Shown in pieces: positions 9,905-21,367 of a stretch of 64,000 bases of DNA (its first letter is position 1; every line of letters begins with the position of its first letter). The position numbers were made by a program, and so were the translations under genes. This stretch comes from Diphasiastrum complanatum (taxonomy: Eukaryota > Streptophyta > Lycopodiopsida > Lycopodiales > Lycopodiaceae). The notes beneath the pieces were generated by a model, which did not search any database, was not told the origin of the DNA, and saw only the letters and a program-made list of their open reading frames with translations. The stretch lies in assembly GCA_029204225.1 (NCBI GenBank), contig CM055102.1, positions 4,705,520 to 4,769,519 of the forward strand, read 5' to 3'.

Positions 9905-12499
9905 ATGATCATCACGACACATCTAGAATTGACTCTTTCGAGAGTCATTACTATGTTGTTGCAGGAAGACACGCGAAGGAAAAAAGTCTCGACTTCCTCA
10001 GTTGATTCTCACGCCTTGTACAGCAACAAGGGCATGACAAAGCAGAAGAAGAAAAAAGGCTCAAAGCAGTCGAAGCCAGACCAGAAACCGGCTCAACACA
10101 AGGAACAGTCGAATCTGCAAACAAAGAAGAAGTTGTTTTACAGGTACTGCAAACAAAACAACCACGAAATACAAGACTGCTGCATACTTCAAGCGAAGAA
10201 CAACAACAAAGGGCAGTCAAATCAAGTGGCGAATGCAGCTGCAGAAGCTCCACAGCCTATTCAAGAAACTAATCATGATGCCTTCATGACCAACCATCAA
10301 GGAACATCTAGCGATAGTTCTTGGTTCTTGGATTCCGGAGCCACTCAGCACATGACTAGTCTCATTGGCTGTTTCGAGTCCTATGCACCTTACAGGACCC
10401 AGAAATTTGCTCACCTTGGCAACAGTAGCACACAAGCTATTAAAGGTGAAGGCATTGTAAGATTATGCTTTGCAAATGATCAGTCTAAACTACTCTCTAA
10501 AGTCTTGTATGTACCAAAGTTATCTACGAATCTGCTCTCTGTAAGCAGAATCACAGATCTAGGACACAGAGTAGAATTCGAATGTGATCAGTGTAAAGTA
10601 GTTGATAGGATAGGCAAGATCCTAGCACTCGAAAAGAGGCATGGATACTTGTATAAATTAAGTCATTATTTTTCTGCCTCTAGTCAGGCTCTTAGTACTT
10701 CAATTCATTCATATAAAGGTTTACTTTGGCATTATAGAATTGGTCATCTAAATCATGTTGTTGTACAACGAATGTCTAGAAAATCTATTGTTCTTGATCT
10801 CGACTATTTTTGCGAAAAAGTCGAGTTACCTGTCTGTCAAGACTGTCTAGTTGGTAAACAGACTAGGAAACCATTTAAGTCAAGCCATCAGCATGTTGCT
10901 AGAGGATTACTAGACGTTGTACATTCAGATATTTGTGGCCCTATGAAAAATCCTTTGCTGAAGGATGCCAAGTATTTTATAACCTTTATTGACGAATTCT
11001 CCAGAAGGACGATGGTGTATTTCATAAAGAAGAAATCAGAAGCCTTCAACTGCTTCAGAATCTTCAAGGAGCGTGCAAAAAAGGAGACTGGAAGGACAAT
11101 CAAGGCCCTAAGGTCAGACAACGGTGGAGAATACAACTCTGTCAAGTTTAAGGAGTACTGCCAAAGCCAAGGCATTGAGCAGCAATTCAGCACTCCTTAC
11201 AGTCCTCAATCTAATGGCTTAGCTAAGAGGAAGAATTGTACTCTTGTTGAATCTGCTAAGTGTATGTTATCGCATGCATCATTGCCCAAGAGATTCTGGG
11301 TTGAAGTTGTCTCCATTGTAGCTTACGTCCAGGACATATGTTCGACCAAGGCCCTCTCAGACAAGACATCCCATGAAGTGTGGACAGGCTCTAAGCCTTG
11401 TTTGAAGAACCTAAGAGTGTTTGGGTGCATTGCCTACACGCAGATCCAAAAAGACACAAGGAAGAAATTAGACTTCCAAGGTCTTAAGGCCATCCTGATC
11501 GGATATATTTTGTCTGATAACACTTACAAGCTGTACAATCCTAATACCCAACAAATCTTGTATAGCCGGGATACAGTCTTTATCGAGAATCAGTTCATCG
11601 ACCTCAAAGGCAAGGACATTTCTCAAGAAGAACCTTTATCACATGCCGTTGACACGACAGTCCGAGCTTCCGGCTCAGGTATGTCTATTGTCGACCCACT
11701 AATAGACAACAAATCAAACGAAGATGTTGCTGCTACCCAACAACAAGTCCCAGGAGTGGTTCATCAGTCGAATCATCCTAGAAGATCAAGCCGAGTGCAC
11801 ACACAGCCCACAAGGTATACTCCTGAGTCTGTCTGTCTCTTGATACAGGAACCGACGACAGTCGAAGAAGCACGTAGCCAACCAGACTCTGATCTCTGGA
11901 GAGAAGTCATAATCAGAAAGTATTCCTCTTTGATCAAGAATCGAACATGGTCATTAGTCGAAGCTCCTATTGGCTGCAATATTATTGATTGCAAATGGAT
12001 CTTTAAGATCAAATATAATGCCAATGGAGCAATTGATCGAAGGAAGGCTAGACTAGTAGCACGAGAATTCACCCAGATCTCAAATGTCAACTATAGTGAG
12101 ACTTTTAGTCCAGTCGTCAAACATTCGTTGATCAGAATGCTCTTGTCTTATGCTGCAGCTGCTGACCTCGAAGTACATCAACTTGATGTACAAGTAACCT
12201 ATCTGAACGGAGTCATACAAGAAAATATCTACATGATCCAGCCCAAAGGACACGTTCTGGAAGGCATGAAGAATCATGTCTGTAAACTCCACAAAGCATT
12301 GTACGGCTTAAAACAGTCTGCCAAAGCTTGGTTTCAGAGGATCAACACATTCCTCATTGAACAAGGATTCAAACCAAGCACTGCTGATTGCAACGTTTAT
12401 TCAAGGTCAGTGCAACAATCCTTCATTATCATCACCTTGTACGTTGATGATACGTTGCTCTTTAGCAACAATACCAAAATGGTCAAGGATGCAAAATAG
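9905..12499 (+). CDS. Copia-B polyprotein: nucleocapsid, protease, integrase, RT
   Basis: This 864-codon open frame continues gag after the TAG. A degenerate zinc knuckle lies at residues 79-92 (YRYCKQNNHEIQDC); its first cysteine is replaced by tyrosine. Protease has DSGATQH near residue 143. Integrase has HSDICGP near 340 and RSDNGGEY near 403. The catalytic glutamate of the usual AERKN box is lysine (NGLAKRKN, near 440), so integrase should be inactive. RT starts with CKWIFKIKYN near 695, motif A is QLDVQVTYLNG, and the catalytic box YVDDTLLF lies near 845. The frame stops at 12497-12499, where Copia-G continues in frame. Confidence 0.9.
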   Translation: MIITTHLELTLSRVITMLLQEDTRRKKVSTSSVDSHALYSNKGMTKQKKKKGSKQSKPDQKPAQHKEQSNLQTKKKLFYRYCKQNNHEIQDCCILQAKNNNKGQSNQVANAAAEAPQPIQETNHDAFMTNHQGTSSDSSWFLDSGATQHMTSLIGCFESYAPYRTQKFAHLGNSSTQAIKGEGIVRLCFANDQSKLLSKVLYVPKLSTNLLSVSRITDLGHRVEFECDQCKVVDRIGKILALEKRHGYLYKLSHYFSASSQALSTSIHSYKGLLWHYRIGHLNHVVVQRMSRKSIVLDLDYFCEKVELPVCQDCLVGKQTRKPFKSSHQHVARGLLDVVHSDICGPMKNPLLKDAKYFITFIDEFSRRTMVYFIKKKSEAFNCFRIFKERAKKETGRTIKALRSDNGGEYNSVKFKEYCQSQGIEQQFSTPYSPQSNGLAKRKNCTLVESAKCMLSHASLPKRFWVEVVSIVAYVQDICSTKALSDKTSHEVWTGSKPCLKNLRVFGCIAYTQIQKDTRKKLDFQGLKAILIGYILSDNTYKLYNPNTQQILYSRDTVFIENQFIDLKGKDISQEEPLSHAVDTTVRASGSGMSIVDPLIDNKSNEDVAATQQQVPGVVHQSNHPRRSSRVHTQPTRYTPESVCLLIQEPTTVEEARSQPDSDLWREVIIRKYSSLIKNRTWSLVEAPIGCNIIDCKWIFKIKYNANGAIDRRKARLVAREFTQISNVNYSETFSPVVKHSLIRMLLSYAAAADLEVHQLDVQVTYLNGVIQENIYMIQPKGHVLEGMKNHVCKLHKALYGLKQSAKAWFQRINTFLIEQGFKPSTADCNVYSRSVQQSFIIITLYVDDTLLFSNNTKMVKDAK

Positions 12500-13291
12500 A
12501 TGCTATTCTCAGAATTCGACATGACTGATCTGGGCAAAGCTCACTTCTATCTTGGAATTCAAATCCACAGAGACAAAGCAAATCGACTGATTTACATAAC
12601 TCAACAAAGGTATCTTCACAATGTTCTTAACAGATACAATTTGATGAATTGTAAATTAGCTCACTCACCAATTTTTTTTTGGCCTATATTTGTCGAAGGA
12701 CCAATGTCCCCAGACCAAGCAGGAAGAGGAGTAGATTAGAGAATATCCGTATCGATCGATACTTGGATATCTCATGTATGCAATGGTCTGTACAAGACCA
12801 TATATCTCTTTTGCTATAAGCTCACTCAGCCAATATATGGCTAATCCTGGCATTACCCATTGGAAGGCTCTTATTCGAGTCATGAGATATATTCGAGCTA
12901 CCATGGACAGTGCATCTGCTATGGAGATGTCAGCAACGACAATCTTCATCAACTCAGTGGCTATCCTGATGCAAGCTGGGGAGGAAATGCAGACAGTCGT
13001 AAGTCCACATCTGGATTCACATTGTCCTTCAACGACGGTCCTATTTTATGGAACAGTTGTAAGCAAACCCCTATCGCACTTTCTTTTACTAAAGCAGAAT
13101 ATATTGCTGCTTCTCAATGTATTAAGGAAGTGTTTTGGTTGAGGAATTTGCTGTCAGACATCAATCTGTATCAGAACAGCCCTACAATTTTATTTTGTGA
13201 TAATCAAAGTGCTATTGCCTTATCGTCTAGTCCTAGATTTCATTCTAGGAGTAAGCACATTGAGATCAGATATCACTACATCAGGGGCTAG
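12500..13291 (+). pseudogene. Copia-B RT C-terminus and RNase H, frameshifted
   Basis: The same frame resumes at 12500 with EFDMTDLGKAHFYLGIQIH, breaks near 12670 in a T-rich run, and continues in other frames. At 12774 come RPYISFAISSLSQYM and at about 12860-13291 the RNase H blocks PDASWGGNADSRKST, KAEYIAASQCIKE and HSRSKHIEIRYHYIRG. The frame ends at 13291 and the 3' LTR is absent: a different element, Copia-O, begins within about 35 bases. Confidence 0.85.
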
Positions 13292-13324
13292 ACAATGTCC
13301 TTTTTGTACCATCAATTACCAAGA

Positions 13325-13818
13325 GCTTGCTTAGTGTTGGACAACTAATGCATGATGGTTTAGATGTTCACTTCAAGCATGGAGTTTGTTCCATCATTAA
13401 GAATGATATTTGCATAGCAAATGGTGTTAAACAAGGTAGTTTGTTTAAGTTGGATGCTAAAATTCTTATGGAAAAAGAGAAAATCATTCATTCAAATGTA
13501 CACTCTTTTTCTCATGTACCAAGTAGTGATGATAAGATGCATGAAACATTCTTAGATGTTTATACAAGAGATGCTTGGATCCATCTAGTATCTTATGTGA
13601 ATGAAAGTGAATCAACAACCTTGGTGTCAATGATCTTGCAAGGATTGAAGAGGAGCAACAAAGTGATGAAGATCTTGAGGATTCACCTCAAAGATCAAGT
13701 GCTCCAAGAAGATCCACAAAGGCAAGGGCCGAGCCTTCAAGGCTCGCTTATCTTGGCAAAGATAAGGGGAAGATTCTCAACCATTCACTTTCAATACTTT
13801 CCTTACTTCAATGCTTGA
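13325..13818 (+). pseudogene. Copia-O pre-integrase/integrase remnant
   Basis: The frame starts LLSVGQLMHDGLDV, matching Copia-M (LLSVGQMVDNGFNV). It then jumps to IIHSNVHSFSHV, equivalent to the first integrase aspartate box but with D changed to N. From about 13650 the sequence matches, in another frame, the RRSTKARAEPSRLAYLGK type of linker found before RT in Copia-E and Copia-M. So integrase core and zinc-binding domain have been deleted. Confidence 0.7.
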
Positions 13819-14503
13819 TGAACCATTTTGCTATGAGATCTACATGAGGCAAACCGAGGTATGCTATGAGAACTACATGAGGCAACTTGAGGGCTTCATC
13901 AAGAAGGAAGTTGAAGATAAGATGTGTAATGGCTCATTTGAGAACAAGTTTTTATGTCTTAGTGATCTAGAAATTGTTACGAACCAATTAAGAGTAAATT
14001 GGTTGTTTTATCAAATGAGTGCTCTCGGATTTTGGAAGAGCAAGAATGAGTTAACCACTCATTGTTTTGAAAAATGTGTTTTTTCTTTTGGAGAGGCAAA
14101 TTGTAAGCTTCTTATGAGAATAAGTGAAACATCCTTGAAGGACACTTATATCCATAAGCAAGTATGTAGCCTCATGAAGTTCAAGATCACTTGTAGTTAC
14201 AAGATTACGAAAATCATGCTTACTTTTGATAGTTTGTGGACTAGTCATTTTAGCATAATAAATCTTGGTAATAGTAGCAAGTACATGTTTTGTGATCTTG
14301 ATCAATATGATTTTCACAAGACATGGAGACATCTGATTTCCTTCAAAGAGAAACATCAAAATAAAGGAGGAGAAAGTTTCAAGTTCATGCATCTTTACTC
14401 AACATGGAAGAAATCAAGTGCAAAGGTGCAAGGAGGAATCAAGACGCTTCAATTCATCTTGGAGGAGATCAAGATCAAAGAAGCTCTATCTTGGATATGG
14501 TGA
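13811..14503 (+). CDS. Hypothetical 230-codon ORF inside Copia-O
   Basis: I do not recognise this protein. It has a true ATG and 230 sense codons, with a TGA at 14501-14503. It lies where RT and RNase H would be in a normal copia element, 135 bases before the LTR. It is rich in Lys, Phe, Cys and Trp, has about ten cysteines without a clear spaced motif, no signal peptide and no convincing membrane segment. The N-terminus repeats a short unit (YMRQTEVCYENYMRQLEG). It could be a captured host fragment, a degenerate pol region, or a chance frame in AT-rich DNA where the plus strand is purine-rich. There is no Kozak-like or promoter evidence. Confidence 0.4.
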   Translation: MLDEPFCYEIYMRQTEVCYENYMRQLEGFIKKEVEDKMCNGSFENKFLCLSDLEIVTNQLRVNWLFYQMSALGFWKSKNELTTHCFEKCVFSFGEANCKLLMRISETSLKDTYIHKQVCSLMKFKITCSYKITKIMLTFDSLWTSHFSIINLGNSSKYMFCDLDQYDFHKTWRHLISFKEKHQNKGGESFKFMHLYSTWKKSSAKVQGGIKTLQFILEEIKIKEALSWIW

Positions 14504-14638
14504 TAGATCATGTCATCATCTTTATAGGCTCAATAGTCATCTTCTAAACCTGAATATGATTCATTTCTGATGTCAAGATTAGGTCTTAGAATTGTATATA
14601 GATACATTATTGTTTCCAAGGCTAGATTTGAGGACGAG

Positions 14639-15326
14639 TGTGAAAAAAGAACCTATTTTGGCAAATCTAGCCATGTAGAACTTTGTAAATATTGTGTATA
14701 ATTGGGTTACACACATGGAAGGCCAAGATGACACATGGCAAACCACTCCTAATGTAGTTTAGGTCAAGTCAAGAGAGTTGGTTATGTCTATTTGGTGGTC
14801 ATCCCTACTTTATAGGACCTACGCCTAAGTTTAAGGTGAAAATTTGACCAACTAGCTACCTACCAGGCATAACTCTAGGATCTAGGCTAGGGTTTCATTT
14901 TAGGACAAGAAGAGTGAGTTAACTTTCTTATTACATGCTGGAAATCCACCTAATTTCAAGAAGGAAGTCGAATTTGCTATGTATTCCAAGCTCCCATAGT
15001 GAGAAGATAGAATATTTTTGGAGCTCATTGGCAATCTCAAGCTAGTTCACTATGTACATTGAGTTTTATTGATCCAAATGAACCCAAATCAATTTCTACT
15101 TGTTTCTCAGGTTTAAGGCCGTACTACAGCCTATAGTACACACGTGTGGGCTCGGGTTTCAATGTTTATCAATGCTTTTGATTGTTAATGCTTGTTGTTT
15201 GTCAAATTGCAAATCTAGGTCACTTGTTTGTGTCTAGGTTTTTGATAGATTGTTAAGCAAGCATCCAATCACTCTTGTGGATCTTTTGTAGATCCATTTA
15301 TGGTCCTAAAGTATAGTACTTTCACA
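14639..15326 (+). repeat. 3' LTR of Copia-O (family X)
   Basis: It begins TGTGAAAAAAG and ends TACTTTCACA, with inverted termini TGTGAAA/TTTCACA, and is 688 bp long. TTTGAGGACGAG just upstream is a weak polypurine-type tract. It matches solo LTR X (8540-9239) in reverse over its whole length. What follows at 15327 is not a primer-binding site, so this is a 3' LTR. It contains CACACGTGTG at 15139-15148. Confidence 0.85.
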
Positions 15327-16439
15327 AAATAGAAGCCTATGCACAAGTTTGTTTCAATAAAGTAAGAATCCTCTTGACTCCAAAGCTCATCAAATGAGAA
15401 ATTTTGTTCTATCAAGTTCAAGAAATTCCTCACAACAAACGCACAAAAGCCTATGAGCATAACCATTTGAGTGATGGACCCACTTAGTTGTCGAATTCGA
15501 TATATAACAAATTCACAACCCCCGTACTCACAAAAAGAAACAACAAGCCCTTTTGCCATCTTCACACTTTTTGTTTTGAATAGCTCTCCAATGCTTCTCT
15601 ACGAATTGTAGTCATACCCAATATGCAAAATCAAAAGTTACATTCTCCTTTTCTAATCTCTTCCACATAGAAAAAGGTCCACATAATTTGACTCATAAAG
15701 TAAAACACAAATTTTCTATTTACACTCCTAAGGTGAAAAGGCCTTATGCTTATATATAAGTGCAATTGCATCTAACCCGTCAGCCCAGTAACATTGAAAC
15801 ATGAAAAATAAAATTTTGAAATGCATATGAAACATCTGAATTAGTATGAGTGTTGTGGTGGTTACATATATCCAAAAATGGATGAATGAGCACGTAAAAG
15901 AGACCAAAAACAATTTAATCCACAAGCCCTTGTACACAACTTTCATGCAACAAATCACCTTATCATCTTATAAGGGGCCATAATTTATGAGACATTGCTA
16001 CATTGGACTACGACCAACAAACTTGGACATTATTGGATAAGAACCACCCAGAAAAAAAACATGCCCCAAAATACCAGATAAAACAATAAGTTCAAAAACA
16101 TGCCAATACATTCTACTTTGGGGTCTTCAATTAGAAATTCGAATGTTGTTGATCAATATTTGAACGAAACTGAAATATCCAAATTTCAAACAAGTTTGAA
16201 TCAAGATTCCAACCAGTTTCAATGCTACCATGGACCATACTAAGATAGAATACTAAAGAAATTAGCTACAAGGAGGCTTAATCATCTAAATCATAATATG
16301 TCACATTGCATAAAAAAGAGTTGAGTAACGATAAGTTGGCCCCCATTAGAAGATACCTCACAAACTTCCAACTCCACAACATAAATGATAGAAGCTAACA
16401 TCATAATTATTTGTTGCCTAAGTCCATGTGAGACAAACT
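15327..16439. other. Unassigned stretch, no recognisable gene
   Basis: Minus-strand frames of 98 codons (15269-15565) and 76 codons (15728-15958) have no motif I recognise. No repeat relation to other parts of the window was found. It lies between a Copia-O LTR and a fragment of the Copia-Y LTR. Confidence 0.4.
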
Positions 16440-16566
16440 TGTTGAAAGTACAGTACAACAGACCATAAATGAACCTACATAAGGCTACAAGAGTGATTGA
16501 TTGATTGATACACCTATCTATTGCAAAACTCGTCACAAGATCTTGATCTAGAAAAGCAACACTGGA
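16440..16566 (-). repeat. Fragment of a Copia-Y type LTR, left of Copia-D
   Basis: It matches 27996-28110 closely (TGTTGAAAGTNCAGTACAA, then a GATTGATTGATTGATACACC block). The match stops at GGAT, where Copia-D begins. The continuation of the same LTR type resumes at 26143 on the far side of Copia-D, with about 130 bases missing compared with the copy at 28.1 kb. Confidence 0.75.
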
Positions 16567-17369
16567 TAATGCATTCAAGATGAAATCAAATACCAAATGT
16601 GCAATAGAACAACAATGTAGACAAAAACTTGCACTCTGATAATTATCAGAAACGTGAGTACAAGAGGTTGAAGCTAGCGCAAATCAGTAGGTGCAAAAAC
16701 GACTTCAGTTGAGTTCGTTGATGATCAACCTAAAACTCAGAAACTAAACTTGACTATATTTACAACATAACGCCTACAGGATGATAACCTGATCAGTGCG
16801 TTGACTCTAATGCAGATCTTCCTTGATGATTGGAAGTTAGATGATCAGTACATTGAAAACTAACATTAACAGATCCTATAGTAGGTAGCCATCATTTTAT
16901 AGTGAATGTATGTACAGGAGTAGGTGGACTGTCAGTGTCGCGACGCGAGACCTATTCCTGACAATATCAAAAATTTACAAAGACTCAAAAAAATATACAA
17001 AATTACAATTACTCAAAAATTATGGATATTTCGAGTCGATAAGGTATCGTAAAATTCTGAGTTTGATAGTGTCAGATTTTACAAAGGGTCAAAAATATAC
17101 ACTGTGAACCAGGGTCGAAAAACATAGACCCGATTCAATCCAATCCAGGGTCGGAAATCTCTCTTCGATGGGATTAACATTGGGTCGAAAAAAGGCCTGG
17201 GTCGAGAAAAATCCGATATTGAATTTTTCGATACTCTATAAGAAAATTCGAGCCTTCTTCTTCATCCATTCATTTTTGTTGTAGTTCTTCTTCTTTTTTA
17301 AATAAGTCTAAAGAGATTTCAGGATGCTCCTTACCTAATGGAATTGGGCTTGAGCATGAAATTCCAACA
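16567..17369 (-). repeat. 3' LTR of Copia-D
   Basis: On the minus strand it starts TGTTGGAATTTCATGCTC at 17369 and is alignable with the 5' LTR at 25359-26142. It lacks roughly the last 80 bases, ending at TAATGCATTC. It has about 100 extra bases near 16965-17070 that the other LTR lacks. It contains GTCGCGACGCGAGAC, shared by both copies. Confidence 0.8.
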
Positions 17370-17380
17370 CTCCCCCTTAA
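17370..17380 (-). other. Polypurine tract of Copia-D
   Basis: Minus-strand TTAAGGGGGAG directly precedes the 3' LTR start TGTTGG. This tract differs from the AGGAGGAG type of the A/C/H lineage. Confidence 0.75.
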
Positions 17381-17848
17381 TGTGGATCTTGAAAAATTTC
17401 GATCTTCAGATTTAGCATGTTGTTAAATCTGAGATGATGCTCCTTTGATAGAGCCTTGGTGAAGTAATCTGCTGCCTGTGACTTTGTCCTACAGTAAACC
17501 AAAAAAATTTCCTTGCTTTGCACTTTCTCTCTAAGAGAGTGATACTTGATTTCGATATGCTTACTTCAAGAGTGAAATCTCGGATTCAGACATAGTGCAA
17601 TGGCACTGATTGTCACAGTAGAGGGTCATTGGGGGTGACTGGATAATTTCGATATCTTCCCTTGCCAAATTGCCTCCTTGAGAGCATTTGTGATAGCTAT
17701 GTATTTCGATTTTGTGGAGGATAATGCTACTGAGGTCTGTTTTTGGTTGTTCCATGAAATTGGACCTTGATTGAACAAGAACACAAATCCAGAGGTTGAC
17801 TTTCTTGTATCGATATCTCCTACCCAATCTGCATCTGTGTAGGAGGAG
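17381..17848 (-). pseudogene. Copia-D RNase H remnant
   Basis: On the minus strand it reads TDADWVGDIDTRKSTSGFV, then SWNNQKQTSVALSSTKS, the CDNQ block, SKHIEIKYHSLREKVQSKE and ADYFTKALS. These are the usual copia RNase H and tail blocks. At least one single-base frameshift (near the CDNQ block) and stops are present. The upstream part ends at 17848, where the Copia-C LTR begins. Confidence 0.85.
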
Positions 17849-18643
17849 GGTTAAAATTGAAAAACAATCCATATTGATTTCTTGGCTTGCTACAAATGTT
17901 GTACCATGCAAGTATGTAGCTCATTAATGCAAAATGCCAAGTTTGGCCTACATAGAACTCGAGCTACATGGTTATGTATTATCTAGTTTGATAAACGCAA
18001 CTTGCATATAGTTTGTAGACATAGAATTAGCATGATTATGCTTGTAGAAACTCGTGGCAACTCACATGGATTAATTGTAAGTGATCCGTAGTGACATGCA
18101 AGGCATGCACAAAGTTTAATGGACACATGCATGATGATTTGGACATTTCTAGTTAGAACTAGTACACTTGTAAAAAGTTGGTAGAATTTCATGCATGACA
18201 AGTGACAAATGTCACATAGACTCTAGATGTCACTTTAGATGTCATTTTGGAATGGATAGATATGGTTCTACCTCGAGCTACCTCAATCTCCATAAATATG
18301 TGTAGCTCTCCACACAATCAATGATGAAGAACCAAAGTTTTGTAGCTATGTCATGTCATTTTGGATCTAAACAAATATTGCTTGTTACCTCTCTAGCTCT
18401 CTCTCTCTAACTCGTGTTGAGGCTAATGCTCATACATTGAAATCTTGTATTTTTTACTCATTCTTTGATCATTGCCATTATATTCTGTTGATTAGCATGC
18501 TAGATTGTGGATTAGCCATTTCTTCTGAACTAGATTTTGTTGATCGATCTAGAATCAGGTTATAGTGCCAGTCACAAAGCTTAATTAAGATCAGTCACTC
18601 TTGTGGACATTCCCCACATGTGTGAATTTTGGAAATTTTGTCA
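17849..18643 (+). repeat. 5' LTR of Copia-C
   Basis: It begins GGTTAAAATTG (the 3' copy has TGTTAAAATTG) and ends TTTTGTCA directly before the primer site, 795 bp. TAGGAGGAG directly upstream (17840-17848) is the same 9-mer that precedes the 3' LTR, which is not expected at a clean 5' end. Confidence 0.85.
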
Positions 18644-18655
18644 TGGTATCAGAGC
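18644..18655 (+). other. Primer-binding site of Copia-C
   Basis: TGGTATCAGAGC abuts the 5' LTR; it is complementary to the 3' end of initiator methionine tRNA. Confidence 0.85.
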
Positions 18656-19411
18656 CACATTAAGCTTTGCATGCTAACAACTCTGATTGTACAAGAAACT
18701 GAGAGCTAAATTAAGCAAAAATGTAGTTTTGCACTTTCTCTAACCTTTCTCTGAAGTGTATTTGGATCAAATCGGACTTGAACTGAATTTTTGGACCTGA
18801 ATTGAGGAAGTATGGAATTTTGGAATTTCGCATGTGTGAAAATAAGAGTTTTTTAGTCCATTTGTTCTCCTACTTATAGGTCCAAAGATAGCAGTGTTAT
18901 AGCTTGATGGAAAGCATTTGATCCGTACTTTTCATAGAAATTGAAATCAAATCAATCTGATGTGTCTAGCAAGAGTTATAAGCTCTTAAAGAGGATAGGG
19001 ATAGGTCCAAAATCCGAGTGATAGCATTTTGATTTGATTCAATTATACTTTGTTCTGAATCCATTGTTTTGAGCATCCAACACAAGAAACTATAGATCAA
19101 GACTGAGTTTGAAGTATTTGAACACCCTTTGAGCCTTCTGAGTATCAATAGTGTTTTCTTTTGAAGCATTTCACACGTGCCAAAAGTAGAATTCAAACCA
19201 GCCAAAGTGTCTCAAACCACTTTTTGTGTCTGATCTAGAAAACTTGTCTTGTGGAATATTTGAGATTCATCTCAAATATAGTTGCAAGTATTTCACATAG
19301 GAAGGTAGTTCAACCTTGAAAATACCTATAGTGAAGAGAGCAGCAACTTTAAGTCTGAAAGGAACAAGCTCAAACATATCTCAATCCAATAACTAAGAAG
19401 TCTTCATTATA

Positions 19412-20509
19412 ATGGCATCTTGGGGAGGATATCTTCTAGAAGCCAGTGAAAGACTAAACACTTCTAATTACTCAATTTGGAAGTTAAGAATGGAGTCTGT
19501 TTTGACTCTCCAGGATGTTATGGATATTGTGCTTGGTGTTGAGGAGGAGCCTCAAGCACAGGTTGAAATTCCTAAATATAAGAAGAGAGCTAGAATGGCT
19601 CTACATCTCATTAAGATGAATGTATCTAATGAAATTTTGAGAGAGATAGGATCTTGCACTACAGCCAAAGAAGCTTGGGATGCACTAAAGACCATCTATG
19701 AAGCAAAGAATACTTCTAGAATACTCACTCTTAGGAATTAGATTTTCCAAAGTTTCCAAAGAAGTGAAGAGAGTGCATCTAACTATGTTCAGAGAGGTAA
19801 AGATTTACATAGAGAGCTTTCCTGTGTTGGTGTTACCATTAACCAAGTTGAGCTAGTTCAAGTCATACTGAATGGCTTGAGAGATGACTATGATAATCTT
19901 GTTCAGTCTTTTGCTATTAAGGAGGAGTTACCTAATCTAGAAACTCTCCAAGGAATTCTTATTTCTGAAGAATCTAGACAAAGCTATAAACTCTCCAAGA
20001 TTTACAAACTTGAACATGGTGGAAGTGACAAAGCCCTCTTTGTCAAAGGCAAGCAGAAAGAAAGGAGTAAGAACCAATTCTCTCAAGCATACAACAAAGA
20101 CAAAGCCAAAGATCGAGATCAAGATGGTGAAGAGGATGAAACATCTCATCCCTCTAACTCAAAAACCAAGAAGAAGAAAGTGAAGTGCTTCTTCTATGGC
20201 AAAAAGGGTCACTATGTCTCTAATTGCTTTAAGAAGAAAAACCAACTCAAGCAAGCTAATCCCTCCAAAGAGATTGAAGAAGATTCTGTTGCAAGTGATG
20301 GAGAAGGATCACTTATGGTGTCCAGTTTTTCTTCATCACCTTTCAAGAAAGATGAAGCTTGGTACATAGACAATGGAGCCTCTTCACATATGTGTTGTTC
20401 AAAGGAGTCATTTGACTCAATCTTATCTTTCAAAGGATTCAAGAGATCTATTTACACAGCTAATAATCATAAGTGTCCAATAGAAGGAATTGGCAACATT
20501 CCATTTTAA
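19412..20509 (+). pseudogene. Copia-C gag and protease, with an internal TAG
   Basis: The ATG at 19412 opens a gag with TSNYSIWKLRMESV-type sequence near residue 20. A TAG at 19739-19741 interrupts it; the homologous codon in Copia-M is CAA-type glutamine, so a C to T change is likely. The same frame continues to 20509. The zinc knuckle reads CFFYGKKGHYVSNC, with the second cysteine lost. The protease site reads IDNGASSHM where other copies have DSGA. The frame breaks near 20500. Confidence 0.85.
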
Positions 20510-21363
20510 ACTTGCTTCTTCAAAAGTTCTTGCACTTTCTAATGTTCTTTTCATTCCAAAACTTGAAAAGAACTTAATAGTGGGAAAGTTGCTTGATAAT
20601 GGTTGTGATGTAAAGTTCAACTCCAATACTTGTTTTATCAAGAGAAAAGATGAGATCCTTGCTGATGGAATTAGATGTGGTGGAATTTTTAAGTTGAATT
20701 CTTATGAGAATGCAAACCTTTGTGAAGTTGTTTTGTTATCTAAGGAGGAGCTGTGGCATAGAAGGTTGGGACATCCTAACTTTACATCTATGTCTTCCAA
20801 AATCTCTTTCTAAAGATTTCAAGCCTTGTGAGGCTTGTGCCATTGCAAAGTCACACATAAAGCCATATCAAAAGTCTTTTATAAAGACTACTTTTCCATT
20901 GGAACTCATACATTCAGATGTACATTTTTCCTCTTCTAAAAGTATTGGTGGTGCAACATGTTTTGTCACCTTTATTGATGACTTTACTAGATACACTTGG
21001 TTGTATCTACTTTCTTCAAAGGATATGGTTTTTGATCACTTCCTTATCTTCAAAGCTTATGTAGAAAAACAGTTTTCTTGCAAAATTAAAACTTTAAGAT
21101 GTGATGGAGGAGGTGAATATATCTCCAGCAAGTTTCATAATTATTGTGAAGGTGAAGGAATAAAGAGAGAATTTTCTTGTGCCTATTCTCCATCCCAAAA
21201 TGGAGTAGCTGAGAGGAAAAATAGATCTTTATGTGAATGTGCTAAAGCAATTCGAGTAGCAGCTTCTTTGCCTATTGAATATTGGGGTGAGGCTATAAAT
21301 TGTGCAAACTATTTGTGCAATAGATTAGGCTCACAATGCTCTTACTGGAAAAACACCTTTTGA
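20490..21363 (+). pseudogene. Copia-C pre-integrase and integrase
   Basis: The frame at 20490-20813 has the VKFNSNTCFIKRKDEILAD and HRRLGHPN blocks. A short deletion with frameshift near 20800 leads to 20810-21363. There the CEACAIAKSH zinc-binding end and the integrase core are readable: D in HSDVHFSSS, D in RCDGGGEY and E in VAERKNRS. A further frameshift near 21330 separates it from the C-terminal part. Confidence 0.85.
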
Positions 21364-21367
21364 AGTC

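Larger units (their letters stand above)
13325..15326 (+). mobile_element. Copia-O, internally deleted copia derivative
   Basis: The order is a protease/integrase border fragment, a scrap of integrase, a scrap of the linker before RT, a 230-codon ORF of unknown origin, then a polypurine-like tract and an LTR. Nearly all integrase and all RT and RNase H blocks are absent. The 5' end is cut where it meets Copia-B. The LTR family is the same as solo LTR X, in the opposite orientation. Confidence 0.75.

Noticed and set aside
8540-15326. A 690-bp inverted repeat flanking 5.4 kb, looking like a large DNA transposon with long terminal inverted repeats
   Set aside because: The left copy alone has a perfect 5-bp duplication and the right copy is the 3' LTR of Copia-O, so the arrangement is two LTRs of one family in opposite orientation.
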